Assembly (NCBI GenBank): GCA_021846285.1
Contig: JAJZCB010000006.1
Coordinates: 1 to 64,000, forward strand
Length of the DNA stretch: 64,000 nucleotides
DNA from: Bacillota bacterium
Lineage (GTDB): Bacteria; Bacillota; Bacilli; Alicyclobacillales; SLC66
Reading direction: 5' to 3'
In this document: piece after piece, positions 47,809 to 57,666 of the stretch
How the letters are laid out: each line of letters begins with the position of its first letter
Position numbering within the stretch: the stretch's first letter is position 1
The notes under the pieces: model-generated
Told to the model about the DNA's origin: nothing
The model's input: the letters and a program-made list of their open reading frames with translations, nothing else
The model's database searches: none
Position numbers and translations under genes: made by a program

Positions 47809-49029
47809 TTATGATTGATAGAGTGACGCAACCTGGGCGAGCGCAGTCTGATACACCTGCTTGACCGGGATGTTTTGTTCTTCGGCGATCAGACGGCAAG
47901 ATTCATACTCCGGCGCCACATTGACGATGGATTCTGCAAGCCGGGCCACTTTGACGGCCACTGGACCATATGATGTTTCCACACGGATGATCTCACGCGC
48001 TAATTCCAATTTAGCTACTTCATAGTACCGTAATCCGATGCTGGATGTCTGCCGGAAAATTTCCTGTTGCAGGAACTCTGTCAGTCGGCGGTCGCAAAGC
48101 ACTTGCAGTTGCACGGCGGGGCGCCCCTTTTTCATGACAAGCGGTGTCCACGTGGCGTCCATGGCGCCGAGTTGCAGCAGCCTGTCGATAACGTGCCCGG
48201 CCAGTTCCGGATTCATGTCATCCACATTCGCTTCGATCACGATGGCCGGAACCGGAATCGGCAATACTCGGTCTTCCGGTTGGAAGTTCGCGACATTCGG
48301 GTGCACCGCGTGACTGGCCCACTCGCCCAATTGGATGCGCAGCACGTTGGCCACCGGCAGATCCCTGCTGCCCGCCCCATAACCTATTTTGCGGCTGACA
48401 AACGGTCTGTGGACAGCAGCTGGCCTTGCGAGCGTTCGAATGACCGCTGCCCCGGTGGGCGTCGTCGTTTCGCCCCAAACTCCTGAGGAGTAGGTTGGGA
48501 ACCCTTCCAGCAACCTGGCCGTGGCCGGCGCCGGAACCGGCATCACCCCATGTTCGCAAGCCACTGTTCCGCCGCCAACTTCAATGGGCGTCACCACACA
48601 GTCCGGCTGTCCAAGCAGATGCCAGGCGATCATCGACCCGACAATGTCTACGATCGCGTCGACAGCGCCGACTTCGTGAAAATGAATGCGCTCCGGTGTG
48701 GTGCCATGCACAGCGGCTTCGGCCACCGCCAAATGACCGAACGCCTCTTTGCTCTTCACCTTTACGATCGGCGGCAGATTGCTTTCGTCAATGATGCGTT
48801 CAATATCCGGAAGGTGGCGATGGTGGTGGCTATGCTGCGCATGTACGGTAACCTTGGATGCCGATATCCCACTCTTCTTGACTCGTTCGATCGTAACCTC
48901 GTACCCTTGCAGCGGCAAACTGGCAAGGCGCTCACGCCATACGTCCTGCGCAATCGCAAGATCCATCCAGGCGCCGAGAAACATATCGCCGCTGGCGCCA
49001 GCCGCACATTCGATGTACGCGACTGTCAT
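47809..49029 (-). CDS. larC: Nickel insertion protein LarC
   Basis: 406 residues, one intact frame; in Lactobacillus larC needs a frameshift between two parts, here it does not. MTVAYIECAAGASGDMFLGA is the family start, and a histidine-rich stretch HAQHSHHHRH may bind nickel. It inserts Ni into the pyridinium dithiocarboxylate cofactor of lactate racemase-type enzymes. The ATG overlaps the larB stop by 4 bp. Confidence 0.93.
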   Translation of the reverse strand: MTVAYIECAAGASGDMFLGAWMDLAIAQDVWRERLASLPLQGYEVTIERVKKSGISASKVTVHAQHSHHHRHLPDIERIIDESNLPPIVKVKSKEAFGHLAVAEAAVHGTTPERIHFHEVGAVDAIVDIVGSMIAWHLLGQPDCVVTPIEVGGGTVACEHGVMPVPAPATARLLEGFPTYSSGVWGETTTPTGAAVIRTLARPAAVHRPFVSRKIGYGAGSRDLPVANVLRIQLGEWASHAVHPNVANFQPEDRVLPIPVPAIVIEANVDDMNPELAGHVIDRLLQLGAMDATWTPLVMKKGRPAVQLQVLCDRRLTEFLQQEIFRQTSSIGLRYYEVAKLELAREIIRVETSYGPVAVKVARLAESIVNVAPEYESCRLIAEEQNIPVKQVYQTALAQVASLYQS

Positions 49030-49781
49030 TCACTGACTCCTCCCACTCGATTGATCATACTGGCCATATAGCCGGCGCCAAAGCCATTGTCTATGTTCAC
49101 CACAGCCATACCCGGCGCACACGAGGCGAGCATGCTCAGCAAGGGCGTAAATCCATTCAATTGCGCGCCGTATCCCACACTCGTGGGTACTCCGATGACG
49201 GGTATATCCACCAGCCCGGTTAACACACTGACCAGAGCACCCTCCATGCCGGCGACCGCAACGATGACACGAGCGGATCGCAATGTCTCGATCTGCCGTA
49301 ACAGCCGATGCAGTCCAGCCACGCCCACGTCATAGATGCGGTCGACCCGGCTGCCCATCGCACTCGCCGTGACCGCCGCCTCTTCCGCCACGGGCAAATC
49401 CGATGTGCCTGCGGCGACGATCAGCACCAGCCCCGCGGCCGTCTGCTCCCCGCGCCGGATGACGATCGTGCGCGACAGTGGCTCGTATACGGCGTCCGGC
49501 ACTTCCCGTTCAAGTCTCTCGAACACTGTGCTGTCCGCCCGCGTTCCCAGCACATTGCCACTGCCGCGATCCGCGAGATGGGCCAAAATGGCACTCGCCT
49601 GCTCCGGAGTCTTGCCCTCGCAGTAGACTACTTCGGCGAATCCTTTTCGCGTCGCACGTTGGTGATCCAGTTGGGCAAATCCGAGATCCTCGATATCAGC
49701 ATGGCGGATGGCCACAAGCGCATCCTCAATCGATAGGGTATGGTTGTCGACAGCCTCCAGAATTGCCCGATACGATCTCAT
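49026..49781 (-). CDS. larB: LarB, nicotinate dinucleotide carboxylase
   Basis: 251 residues. The PurE-like C-terminal half has VAAGTSDLPVAEEAA and PTSVGYGAQLNG. It carboxylates nicotinic acid adenine dinucleotide and hydrolyses the phosphoanhydride, the first step of the nickel-pincer cofactor. Arranged larE-larB-larC with 3-nt gap or overlap. Confidence 0.93.
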   Translation of the reverse strand: MRSYRAILEAVDNHTLSIEDALVAIRHADIEDLGFAQLDHQRATRKGFAEVVYCEGKTPEQASAILAHLADRGSGNVLGTRADSTVFERLEREVPDAVYEPLSRTIVIRRGEQTAAGLVLIVAAGTSDLPVAEEAAVTASAMGSRVDRIYDVGVAGLHRLLRQIETLRSARVIVAVAGMEGALVSVLTGLVDIPVIGVPTSVGYGAQLNGFTPLLSMLASCAPGMAVVNIDNGFGAGYMASMINRVGGVSE

Positions 49782-49784
49782 CCG

Positions 49785-50624
49785 CTAAGCTCCCTGCCCG
49801 CTCTGCGCCGTGAGGGTTTCATTGAGGGCTTCATTGAGACTGCCGGATCGGTATCCTTGTAGATCCACACTGACGTACGTATACCCAATCTCTTTCAATT
49901 TGGCGGCAACCGTCCCGGCAACCGCCACAATGTCAGCCAGATGATCCGACGCGACTTCAATCCTGGCCAGCTTGTCATGCTGGCGTACGCGCACCTGACG
50001 GAATCCTAATTGCATGAGAAAAGCTTCCGCCTGATCGATCATGGACAACTTCTCAAGGGTAATCCGCTCTCCGTACGGGATGCGGGAGGACAGACAGGCG
50101 AAGGATGGTTTATCCCACGTTTTCAATCCGAACTGACGCGAGAGTTGGCGAATCTCCAGCTTCATCAGACCAACCTCCAGAAGAGGCGCCAAAACACCGC
50201 GTTCTCGAGCCGCCTGAAGTCCAGGCCTGTGTTCACCCAAATCATCCCCGATGGCTCCGAACACGACATGATCATACCCGCGTTTTTGCGCGATCGGAAT
50301 CAGGTGCGAAAACAGTTCCTGTTTGCAAAAATAGCAACGGTTTGCAGGGTTGTCCGCATATCCGGGAATCGCAAGCTCGCTCGTTGGAATGACTTCGTGG
50401 GCCGCACCCAACTCTTTCGCCAGGCGGATCGCCTCGTCGCGCTCCCGTTCCGGGTATGTTTCAGAATCGGCCGTTATGGCGAGGACGTTGACAGGTCCCA
50501 ATGCCTCAATCGCTGCGTGGAGGAGAAGGGTGCTGTCGACTCCACCCGAGAACGCGACCACCACTTTTCCAAGTTTGCGCAACCTGTCTCCAAGCTGCGT
50601 GTACTTCTCTTGAATCTGCTCCAT
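49785..50624 (-). CDS. larE: LarE, sacrificial sulphur transferase
   Basis: 279 residues from MEQIQEKYTQLG, with GGAGGT 6 nt upstream. The PP-loop VAFSGGVDST activates the substrate with ATP. Cys177 in FACLSSRIPYG corresponds to the cysteine of Lactobacillus LarE (Cys176) that gives up its sulphur. CYFC (97-100) adds two cysteines. No larA lies in the window, so the enzyme using the cofactor is elsewhere. Confidence 0.93.
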   Translation of the reverse strand: MEQIQEKYTQLGDRLRKLGKVVVAFSGGVDSTLLLHAAIEALGPVNVLAITADSETYPERERDEAIRLAKELGAAHEVIPTSELAIPGYADNPANRCYFCKQELFSHLIPIAQKRGYDHVVFGAIGDDLGEHRPGLQAARERGVLAPLLEVGLMKLEIRQLSRQFGLKTWDKPSFACLSSRIPYGERITLEKLSMIDQAEAFLMQLGFRQVRVRQHDKLARIEVASDHLADIVAVAGTVAAKLKEIGYTYVSVDLQGYRSGSLNEALNETLTAQSGQGA

Positions 50625-50751
50625 GTTCGGACCTCCGTGAATCAAATTCCCCTCCCCCATTGTATACGAATTCGATGAGGGAACGACATGAGTTTCCCGG
50701 ATCAGTCATGGAGATCAATTGGACGAGGCTGATGAATACCGCGCAGATGCG

Positions 50752-51978
50752 CTACTGCCATTGAGGTGAAACAAGATGGCGATCGCTTTCGTTCAGGTAG
50801 CGCCCCAGGGAACGGGCAAATCGCTCAACACCCGCTTCCAGAGCATGCGGCGACGAATGCGAGAAATTCAGGCGCAACGTGTTCTTCATTGGCGCACCAG
50901 AGTAAAACTCGGCGCCGGGCACAAAGGCAACTCCTTCTTTTACGGCCACGCTCAGCAGGTCTTCGGCAACGACTCTCTCCGGAAGCGTCAGCCACAAGAA
51001 CATTCCGCCTGCGGGTTTGTTCCAGCGCACACCGTTCCACTGCTTTTGAGTCAATAAATCGTTCATGAGCAGCATGCGTTTTTTGTACTCCGCGCGGATG
51101 GCGACAATGTGCAAGTCGAGATCAAAGTGCGTCAAGAGTTCATACAATGCCTGCTGGTCGAGAGAACTGGAGTGTAAATCAGCCGCCTGCTTGGCCCGTG
51201 TCATGGCGCTGATCATGGCGGCATGACCCATCGCCCAACCGATCCGCAGCGCCGGTACAACGGTCTTGGAAAAAGTGCTCGTATAGACGACTGTAGCCCC
51301 TCCGTCTTGTGCGTCCAAAGAATAGATGGATGGATACGATGTATCAGGTTCAAACTTGATTTCTCCGTAGGGGTCGTCCTCGACGATCAAAACATCATGT
51401 CGGCGACAAAGCGCAACGAGCTCCTGCCGACGTTCAACACTCCAGACCCTTCCTGTCGGGTTGGCAAACGTGGGTGTCACGTAAATGAATTTCGGTTGGA
51501 GGTCGAGGATTTTCTGTTCCAGGGCAGCCAGATCCATGCCCTCGTCATCGGTTTGCACAGGTTCGACGATGGCGGAGTGGTACCGGAAGATCTGCAGCGC
51601 GGCCAGATAGGTTGGATCTTCGACCAAAATGACATCGCCCGGTTCAATGACCACGCGTGCGAGCAGATCGATCGCCTGCTGTGATCCGGTCGTGAGCAAA
51701 ACCTCATTGGCAGAAACCGGCATGCCCTTTTGAATCATGCGTGCGGCGATCGCTTCGCGCAAGGGAGTATACCCCTCCGTCAGTCCATATTGGAGCGCCC
51801 GGTTGCCTTGCTGAAATACACGGTCAAAGGCCTCACGAAGCGCTTCTTTAGGGAACAATTCTTCCGCTGGCAACCCTCCGGCAAAAGAGATGATGGAATC
51901 GCCCTGCGTGAGTTTCAGTATTTCTCTTACAGCAGACGCCTTTACGTTTTGTGCGACAGCGGCTAAGCGATAATTCAT
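50752..51978 (-). CDS. PLP-dependent aminotransferase (LysN/MocR-type fold I)
   Basis: 408 residues from MNYRLAAVAQNVKASAVREIL. PLP lysine in STFSKTVVPALRIGW; FAGGLPAEELFP and NPTGRVWS are typical of the 2-aminoadipate/aromatic aminotransferase group. No winged-helix domain is present. The substrate is not certain. It is divergent from proB. Confidence 0.88.
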   Translation of the reverse strand: MNYRLAAVAQNVKASAVREILKLTQGDSIISFAGGLPAEELFPKEALREAFDRVFQQGNRALQYGLTEGYTPLREAIAARMIQKGMPVSANEVLLTTGSQQAIDLLARVVIEPGDVILVEDPTYLAALQIFRYHSAIVEPVQTDDEGMDLAALEQKILDLQPKFIYVTPTFANPTGRVWSVERRQELVALCRRHDVLIVEDDPYGEIKFEPDTSYPSIYSLDAQDGGATVVYTSTFSKTVVPALRIGWAMGHAAMISAMTRAKQAADLHSSSLDQQALYELLTHFDLDLHIVAIRAEYKKRMLLMNDLLTQKQWNGVRWNKPAGGMFLWLTLPERVVAEDLLSVAVKEGVAFVPGAEFYSGAPMKNTLRLNFSHSSPHALEAGVERFARSLGRYLNESDRHLVSPQWQ

Positions 51979-52045
51979 GGTACCCTCTCCCACTACTCAT
52001 GTTCTATCTGAGTACAGCCTGCCTTCATATTCACCATCAGTGGAA

Positions 52046-52071
52046 TGAAAAAGCGCCTACGGCGTTTTTCA
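52046..52071. terminator. Terminator-like hairpin in the divergent leader
   Basis: GAAAAAGCGCC and GGCGTTTTTC pair around TAC with one bulged G. T-runs occur on both strands. It lies 70 nt above the aminotransferase start and 217 nt above proB, so it could be an attenuator rather than an end-of-gene terminator. Confidence 0.45.
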
Positions 52072-52287
52072 GGGATGATCGTATTTTCAGATAGTATACA
52101 CGATTCCGTTACAAAAGCCGAGAGTAGAGCTTGCTGGTAGTTGTTCGCTGTGGCATCCACTTAGCGTATATTTCAGTTAAAATACAGACTGGACCCCAGG
52201 TATGCTTTTCGCGTACGATGGGAGAAACCTCGTCGTCTTTATTTGCAACCCAGGGTTTCTGACAATAAGCATGTGGGAGGTGGAACC
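52072..52287. other. Intergenic region upstream of proB
   Basis: Contains A/T-rich stretches suitable for promoters (TTAAAATAC near 52176) but no T-box, no recognised riboswitch and no gene that I can support. Confidence 0.4.
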
Positions 52288-53385
52288 GTGCAGCGTACGC
52301 GGATTGTTGTCAAGGTTGGTTCGAGCAGTCTTACAGACCCTCTGTCTGGCCTGCTGTCTCTTGATAGAGTGCACATGGTTGCCGATCAACTGGCCGCGAT
52401 TTTATCGGACCCCTCTTATGAGGTGATCCTGGTGTCCTCGGGTGCGATCGCGGCCGGGCGCGCCAGACTTGGCTGGAACGCGACTCGCACACTGCCTGAA
52501 AAACAGGCTGCGTCCGCCGTGGGTCAGAGCCTTCTGATCGAGATGTACCAACGGGAATTCGCATGCCAGGCGCGGATCGTTGCTCAGATTCTGTTGACTC
52601 GATCCGACATGGAAGATCGCCGTCGATTTGTCAATATCCGCAATACGCTCGAGACCTTGCTGACCGCAAATGTGCTGCCCATTGTCAACGAAAACGATAC
52701 AGTATCCGTAAACGAGATTCGTTTTGGCGACAACGACACGCTGGCTGCCCTGGTAGCGATGTTGATCTGCGCGCAGCATTTGATTCTGCTTACGGATATC
52801 GACGGTCTATACACCGAGGATCCGAGATCCGATCCGCAAGCTCGTCGCATTGTGGAAGTCACGAACATCGACAGTTATGTGCGGACTCTGGGCGGCGATT
52901 CAGGTTCGTCTGTTGGCACGGGAGGCATGCGAACCAAGATTCGCGCCGCCGAAATGGCCACAGCTTCGGGCATTGCGGTCTCCATCGCGGCCGCCGGAGA
53001 ACCAAACGTCATTCAGCGGCTATTGCTGGGAGAAGCGGTCGGCACCCGCTTTGTCGCGCGCAAGGACCGACTGAATGCCCGCCAATCCTGGCTGGCGCAT
53101 GGATCGCGCAGTACAGGGCGCCTCTTCGTGGACGAAGGCGCAGTCAATGCCTTGCGCACGGCTGGCGGGAGCCTGCTGGCGCCAGGCATCGAAAGGATCG
53201 AAGGTCAGTTTGACGAAGGGGCCATCGTCGATCTGATGGATTCTCACGGGGAGTGCATCGGCAAAGGGATTGTATCTCTTTCGGCCCATGACTTGGCATC
53301 TTTTGTGACAATGAGATCAAATAGAGATCAACTGCGTGGTCTTCCGGAAGTAGTGCACAGAAATGATATGGCGCTCCTCTCATAG
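52288..53385 (+). CDS. proB: Glutamate 5-kinase
   Basis: 365 residues from a GTG (VQRTRIVVKVGSSSLT) behind GGGAGGTG. Amino acid kinase fold with VVKVGSSSL, IVNENDTVS and GTGGMRTKI, then a C-terminal PUA domain. First step of proline synthesis, which can also serve osmotic adjustment. It lies 24 nt before proA. Confidence 0.95.
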   Translation: MQRTRIVVKVGSSSLTDPLSGLLSLDRVHMVADQLAAILSDPSYEVILVSSGAIAAGRARLGWNATRTLPEKQAASAVGQSLLIEMYQREFACQARIVAQILLTRSDMEDRRRFVNIRNTLETLLTANVLPIVNENDTVSVNEIRFGDNDTLAALVAMLICAQHLILLTDIDGLYTEDPRSDPQARRIVEVTNIDSYVRTLGGDSGSSVGTGGMRTKIRAAEMATASGIAVSIAAAGEPNVIQRLLLGEAVGTRFVARKDRLNARQSWLAHGSRSTGRLFVDEGAVNALRTAGGSLLAPGIERIEGQFDEGAIVDLMDSHGECIGKGIVSLSAHDLASFVTMRSNRDQLRGLPEVVHRNDMALLS

Positions 53386-53409
53386 TAAACCCGCAAAGGA
53401 GAGAGATAT

Positions 53410-54690
53410 ATGCAGGATGAACTTATACGGGCGCGCACCGCTGCGCATATCGCCAACAGACTGCATCGAACAGACAAGGATCGCGCGCTGCTCGCTATGG
53501 GAGAGCACATTCATCTTGCCGCAGACGCCATTTTGGAGGCCAATTCCCGTGATCTCGAACGGGCTCAAGCAGCCGGGGAACCAACACACCGACTGGATCG
53601 ATTACGACTTGATGAGAGTCGCATGGAAGCGATGGTAGAGGGGTTACACCAGGTAATGGCGCTGTCGGATCCTGTGGGAGAGGTGATGTCCGCCTGGAAG
53701 CAGCCCAATGGACTGCATATGGAACAGATCCGGGTACCGTTCGGAGTGATTGGTATCATCTATGAAGCACGTCCCAATGTGACAGTCGACGCGGCTGGGC
53801 TAACCGTCAAGACGGGCAACGCCGTTGTTTTGCGGGGCGGAAAAGAAGCGTTCGAAACCAATCTGGCCCTCACAGCGGCCTTGCGCAGCGGCCTCGAACA
53901 AGCGGGATTGCCGCCTGATCTCGTGATCATGTTGACCGATACGGATCGACGTTCAGTCGATGCCCTGATTCGTGCGCGAACACTCGTCGACCTCGTGATT
54001 CCGCGGGGCGGAGCCAGTCTCATCAGACATGTCGTCGAACATGCCACAGTGCCCATTATTGAAACGGGAGTTGGCAACTGTCATGTGTATGTCGATGCAC
54101 AGGCGAACCTGGACGTGGCGCTGGACATCCTGATCAATTCGAAGACGCAACGCCCCTCCGTTTGCAACGCGGCAGAAACGCTGCTGGTGCACACCTCCGT
54201 CGCCGACGCCTTTCTCCCCAAGGTTTCGCGTCAACTCGCAACACTCGGTGTGGAACTGAGATTGGATGAACGATCGCTTTCGATTGTGCAACATGACGCG
54301 CCGGACATTGTGCGGGCGAACAATGTATCTCCCATGGTTGCGATCGCGACTTTGGAAGACTATGCAACCGAATTTCTCGCGTTGATTCTCGCGGTGAAAG
54401 TCGTGGAATCACTCGACGAGGCTATTGATCACATTGGACGATATGGAACAGGGCATTCCGAAGCGATTGTAACAGAGGACGATCAGGCGGCCCGCGAATT
54501 TTTGACGCGTGTGGACGCTGCAGCCGTCTATCACAACGCTTCTACGCGGTTCACTGACGGGTTCGAATTCGGTTTTGGCGCAGAAATCGGCATTTCGACC
54601 CAGAAACTGCACGCCAGAGGACCGATGGGTTTGCGGGAACTGACGAGTTATAAGTACCTCATTCGGGGCACTGGTCAAATTCGCTCATAA
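53410..54690 (+). CDS. proA: Gamma-glutamyl phosphate reductase
   Basis: 426 residues. The catalytic cysteine is in RPSVCNAAETLLVH, and the dinucleotide-binding region has GNAVVLRGGKEAF. It reduces gamma-glutamyl phosphate to glutamate semialdehyde after ProB. Start follows AAAGGAGAG. Confidence 0.96.
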   Translation: MQDELIRARTAAHIANRLHRTDKDRALLAMGEHIHLAADAILEANSRDLERAQAAGEPTHRLDRLRLDESRMEAMVEGLHQVMALSDPVGEVMSAWKQPNGLHMEQIRVPFGVIGIIYEARPNVTVDAAGLTVKTGNAVVLRGGKEAFETNLALTAALRSGLEQAGLPPDLVIMLTDTDRRSVDALIRARTLVDLVIPRGGASLIRHVVEHATVPIIETGVGNCHVYVDAQANLDVALDILINSKTQRPSVCNAAETLLVHTSVADAFLPKVSRQLATLGVELRLDERSLSIVQHDAPDIVRANNVSPMVAIATLEDYATEFLALILAVKVVESLDEAIDHIGRYGTGHSEAIVTEDDQAAREFLTRVDAAAVYHNASTRFTDGFEFGFGAEIGISTQKLHARGPMGLRELTSYKYLIRGTGQIRS

Positions 54691-54756
54691 GCATTAACCA
54701 GCGCTCTCGATCCGCTCAGGTGATTTCTGCGCAAGCCGCGATCACTGGACTCGATT

Positions 54757-55674
54757 TCATGTGTCCAACGTCCGTCCTCTGGCGTAATCCAGGGCGATGC
54801 GTGCGGCGACCCGTGCGTTATGCCGAACTAAAGCCACGTTGGCGGTCAAACTCGCTCCGCCAGTTAACTCCTCCACCCGTTCGAGCAGAAACGGAGTCAC
54901 CGCTTTGCCGCGTACGCCCGCGGCCGCCATCTGCTCCAACGCATCAGCGATAGCGCGGTCGATTACCTCGTCGGACAGCGCGAAAGCCTCTTCAATGGGA
55001 TTCATGATCACGATGCCCTGCGCGAAACCCAAGTCGTCGAAGGCCGTTCGCAAAACATCCGCCGCTTCGCCTTCGGTTTCAACGCGAGCGTCGACCGGCA
55101 GTTCCGTATGACTTTTGTAAAATGCAGGCCAATCATCTGTCCGGAGGCCGAGAACGGGCACCCCTTTGGTTTCGAGATACTCTTGCGTCAAGACCAAATC
55201 AAGCACTGATTTCACGCCAGCGCATACGACGGCGACCGGGGTTCGAGCCAATTCTTCCAAGTCGGCCGAGATGTCGAACGTCTGCTGCGCATTGCGATGC
55301 ACGCCGCCGATCCCGCCAGTGGCAAAAACTCGTATGCCAGCCATATGCGCGCAAATCATGGTCGCCGCAACCGTCGTGCCTCCCGTGCCGCGTTTTGCAA
55401 TGAGAGCCGCCAAATCTCTCCTGCTCGCCTTCACGACCGTCTTATCACATGCCAAACGCTCAATTTCATCTGTTGTCATGCCCACCTTCAGGCGTCCGTC
55501 AAGCACCGCGATCGTGGCTGGCGCCGCTCCGAGGCTACGCACCTCCGCCTCAACGGACATCGCCGTCTCCACATTTGTTGGATATGGCATTCCGTGAGAA
55601 ATAATCGTCGATTCCAGCGCGACAATCGCCCGGCCACGCTCCAAAGCTGCCTGTACTTCCGCAGACAGATCCAT
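54757..55674 (-). CDS. psuG: Pseudouridine-5'-phosphate glycosidase
   Basis: 305 residues from MDLSAEVQAALERGRAIVALESTIISHG; a GTG at 55722 overlapping the psuK stop could also be used. FATGGIGGVHR and the conserved ALESTIISHGMPYP block identify PsuG. It splits pseudouridine 5'-phosphate into uracil and ribose 5-phosphate. Last gene of the operon. Confidence 0.93.
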   Translation of the reverse strand: MDLSAEVQAALERGRAIVALESTIISHGMPYPTNVETAMSVEAEVRSLGAAPATIAVLDGRLKVGMTTDEIERLACDKTVVKASRRDLAALIAKRGTGGTTVAATMICAHMAGIRVFATGGIGGVHRNAQQTFDISADLEELARTPVAVVCAGVKSVLDLVLTQEYLETKGVPVLGLRTDDWPAFYKSHTELPVDARVETEGEAADVLRTAFDDLGFAQGIVIMNPIEEAFALSDEVIDRAIADALEQMAAAGVRGKAVTPFLLERVEELTGGASLTANVALVRHNARVAARIALDYARGRTLDT

Positions 55675-55718
55675 ACACGAGATCACCAACAAGCCAACTC
55701 CCGTCTCGAAATTGTCAT

Positions 55719-56717
55719 TCACTCTTCTTCGGGAAACGCCGCCGCGAGATATTGCACCCGTTGCGCCTCTAAGAGTTTCCGTGAAAGGGTGCTCACGACC
55801 GCGCCTTCATGCCCTACTGTCAACCCAGCGAGCGCCATTCCGTATGGCATGGCCGCCGCCAATGACAGACCTTCCAAAAATCCATGCAAAACCCCGGCAG
55901 TCAGCGCGTCGCCGGCTCCGGTCACATCCTGCACGTTGGTTTTTTGCGCAGGAAACCACTGGGGCTTTTCATCCCTTGCAACCAGACAAGCGCCGGTCGC
56001 ACCACAAGTGACGATGACAGTAGCGCAACCGCGCTGGCACAGTCTGGCGGCGCTATTCTCGATTACCGTCCGCGCCTGCAGCGGCTCCAACTCCATCCAT
56101 TTTGCCAGGGGTGTGTTCGAGCCTTCTCCGAGCAATGCAGCCAATTCGTCCACGTTCGGAGTCAGCACATCGATGTACGGCATGCTTCCAACCACGCGCT
56201 TCGACTTTGAGACTGACACGGGTTCGACAAATGTGGTTACACCCTGTTCGCGGCACGCTGAGAGCAGGAACGAAAAAGTGGAGGCGCGCAGGTTGGCGTC
56301 GATCATGGCGACGTCCCCAGACCGCATGTCCCGCAAGGCAGCGAGCGGCCTATCGGCCTGTTCCAAAGCAGCCATGTCTGCCACTGCGCCGATGAGTTCT
56401 CCATCGTCCGCCAACAGGGCGATGTATCGCCCCGTTGGCGCTCCCTCCACGCGATCCACATAGCGGATGTCGATTCCCGCCGCGATAGCGTGCGCCAAAA
56501 GGGTCTCCCCTTCTCCGTCTACTCCGATGGCCGAAACCAGCAACGGTCGCCAACCGAGTCGGCCCAGATTTTCTGCCACGTTGCGAGCCACGCCTCCAAA
56601 AGCGTAGTGGACGCTTCCCGGGTTGCTCGTGCCAGCCACAAAAGTTGCGGCCGACCGCGCCTTGATGTCCGCATTGGCCCCGCCGATCACCCATACCGCA
56701 GCCGATCGTAAACTCAC
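55719..56717 (-). CDS. psuK: Pseudouridine kinase (PfkB family)
   Basis: 332 residues from a GTG behind GGGAGAGCGA. PfkB motifs: GGVARNVAENLGRLG near the N-terminus and DVTGAGDALTAG with the catalytic Asp. The pairing with psuG makes pseudouridine the likely substrate. It begins 16 nt after the second permease gene. Confidence 0.9.
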   Translation of the reverse strand: MSLRSAAVWVIGGANADIKARSAATFVAGTSNPGSVHYAFGGVARNVAENLGRLGWRPLLVSAIGVDGEGETLLAHAIAAGIDIRYVDRVEGAPTGRYIALLADDGELIGAVADMAALEQADRPLAALRDMRSGDVAMIDANLRASTFSFLLSACREQGVTTFVEPVSVSKSKRVVGSMPYIDVLTPNVDELAALLGEGSNTPLAKWMELEPLQARTVIENSAARLCQRGCATVIVTCGATGACLVARDEKPQWFPAQKTNVQDVTGAGDALTAGVLHGFLEGLSLAAAMPYGMALAGLTVGHEGAVVSTLSRKLLEAQRVQYLAAAFPEEE

Positions 56718-56733
56718 TCGCTCTCCCGCTCCG

Positions 56734-57666
56734 CTACTTTGTCGCCACATACGGCAACCCGTCTGCCGCAGGCGGCCTGCTGCGGCCAATAAGCCCGGTC
56801 AACGCAATGATTGTCAGCGCGTATGGCAATATTCCGATCAGGTTCGCGGATACCCCTGAACCTTGTAGAGAGATGCTGAGCGCCGTAGCAAACCCGAACA
56901 GCAACGCGGCGCCGAATGCGCCAAACGGCGTCCACTTGCCAAAAATCATTGCCGCCAGCGCGATGAATCCGCGCCCGTTGGTCATATTGACATCAAAGGA
57001 ACTCAGCATGCCCAAGGACAGGTAGACCCCCGCGAGGCCGGACAGCATCCCGCCGATCATAACGCCCAGATAACGAATCTTGACGACGCTGATCCCTACT
57101 GTTTCCGCCGCCTCCGGGTGTTCCCCCACGGCGCGCATACGCAGCCCCAGGTTCGTGTGAAACAGCGTGAAGTGACCGAGAATCACAAACAGAAACATCA
57201 AATACACTACAACATCGTGCTGGCCAATCACCTGTCCGATAAAAGGGATATTTGAAATCCAAGGGAGGGTAACGATCGGCAGTGACGGCGTACTGGTCGG
57301 TGTGCCGTTATAGCCATATACCGTATTGAGCAAGAATGCAGTTAGTCCGCCCGCGAAAACATTTAACGCCATACCGACAACGACCTGATCCGATTGCAGG
57401 CGTATGGCCGGCCACGCAAGAGCGAGCGCCATCAGACCGCCTGCAATGACTCCGCCAAACATCCCCAGCCACGCTGAGTGGGTGGCCGCCGCCACCATGA
57501 CGCCAAAGAACGCCCCCACGAGCATAATCCCTTCCATGGCGATATTCACGACCCCCGTGCGTTCCGAGAAGGTGCCGCCGACCGCCGCGAGAGCTATGGG
57601 CGTAGCCATCGCCAGAGTCGCCGCGTACAGTTCCGGGTTGGCAAAGATCTGCAGCCAAAAGTTCAT
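56734..57666 (-). CDS. Nucleoside ABC transporter permease (NupQ-like)
   Basis: 310 residues from MNFWLQIFANPELYAA, overlapping the upstream permease by 4 bp. About eight or nine hydrophobic helices; AAVGGTFSERTGVVNIAMEGIML is typical of the second permease of BMP-type nucleoside importers. It forms a channel with the 365-residue permease. Confidence 0.9.
   Translation of the reverse strand: MNFWLQIFANPELYAATLAMATPIALAAVGGTFSERTGVVNIAMEGIMLVGAFFGVMVAAATHSAWLGMFGGVIAGGLMALALAWPAIRLQSDQVVVGMALNVFAGGLTAFLLNTVYGYNGTPTSTPSLPIVTLPWISNIPFIGQVIGQHDVVVYLMFLFVILGHFTLFHTNLGLRMRAVGEHPEAAETVGISVVKIRYLGVMIGGMLSGLAGVYLSLGMLSSFDVNMTNGRGFIALAAMIFGKWTPFGAFGAALLFGFATALSISLQGSGVSANLIGILPYALTIIALTGLIGRSRPPAADGLPYVATK

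Noticed and set aside
52072-52287. A T-box or proline-responsive leader before proB
   Set aside because: No AGGGTGG-type T-box sequence and no terminator/antiterminator pair directly before the gene.
55297-56463. 388-residue open frame opposite psuG/psuK
   Set aside because: Antisense to two clear enzymes; low-complexity Ser/Arg/Thr-rich translation without motifs.
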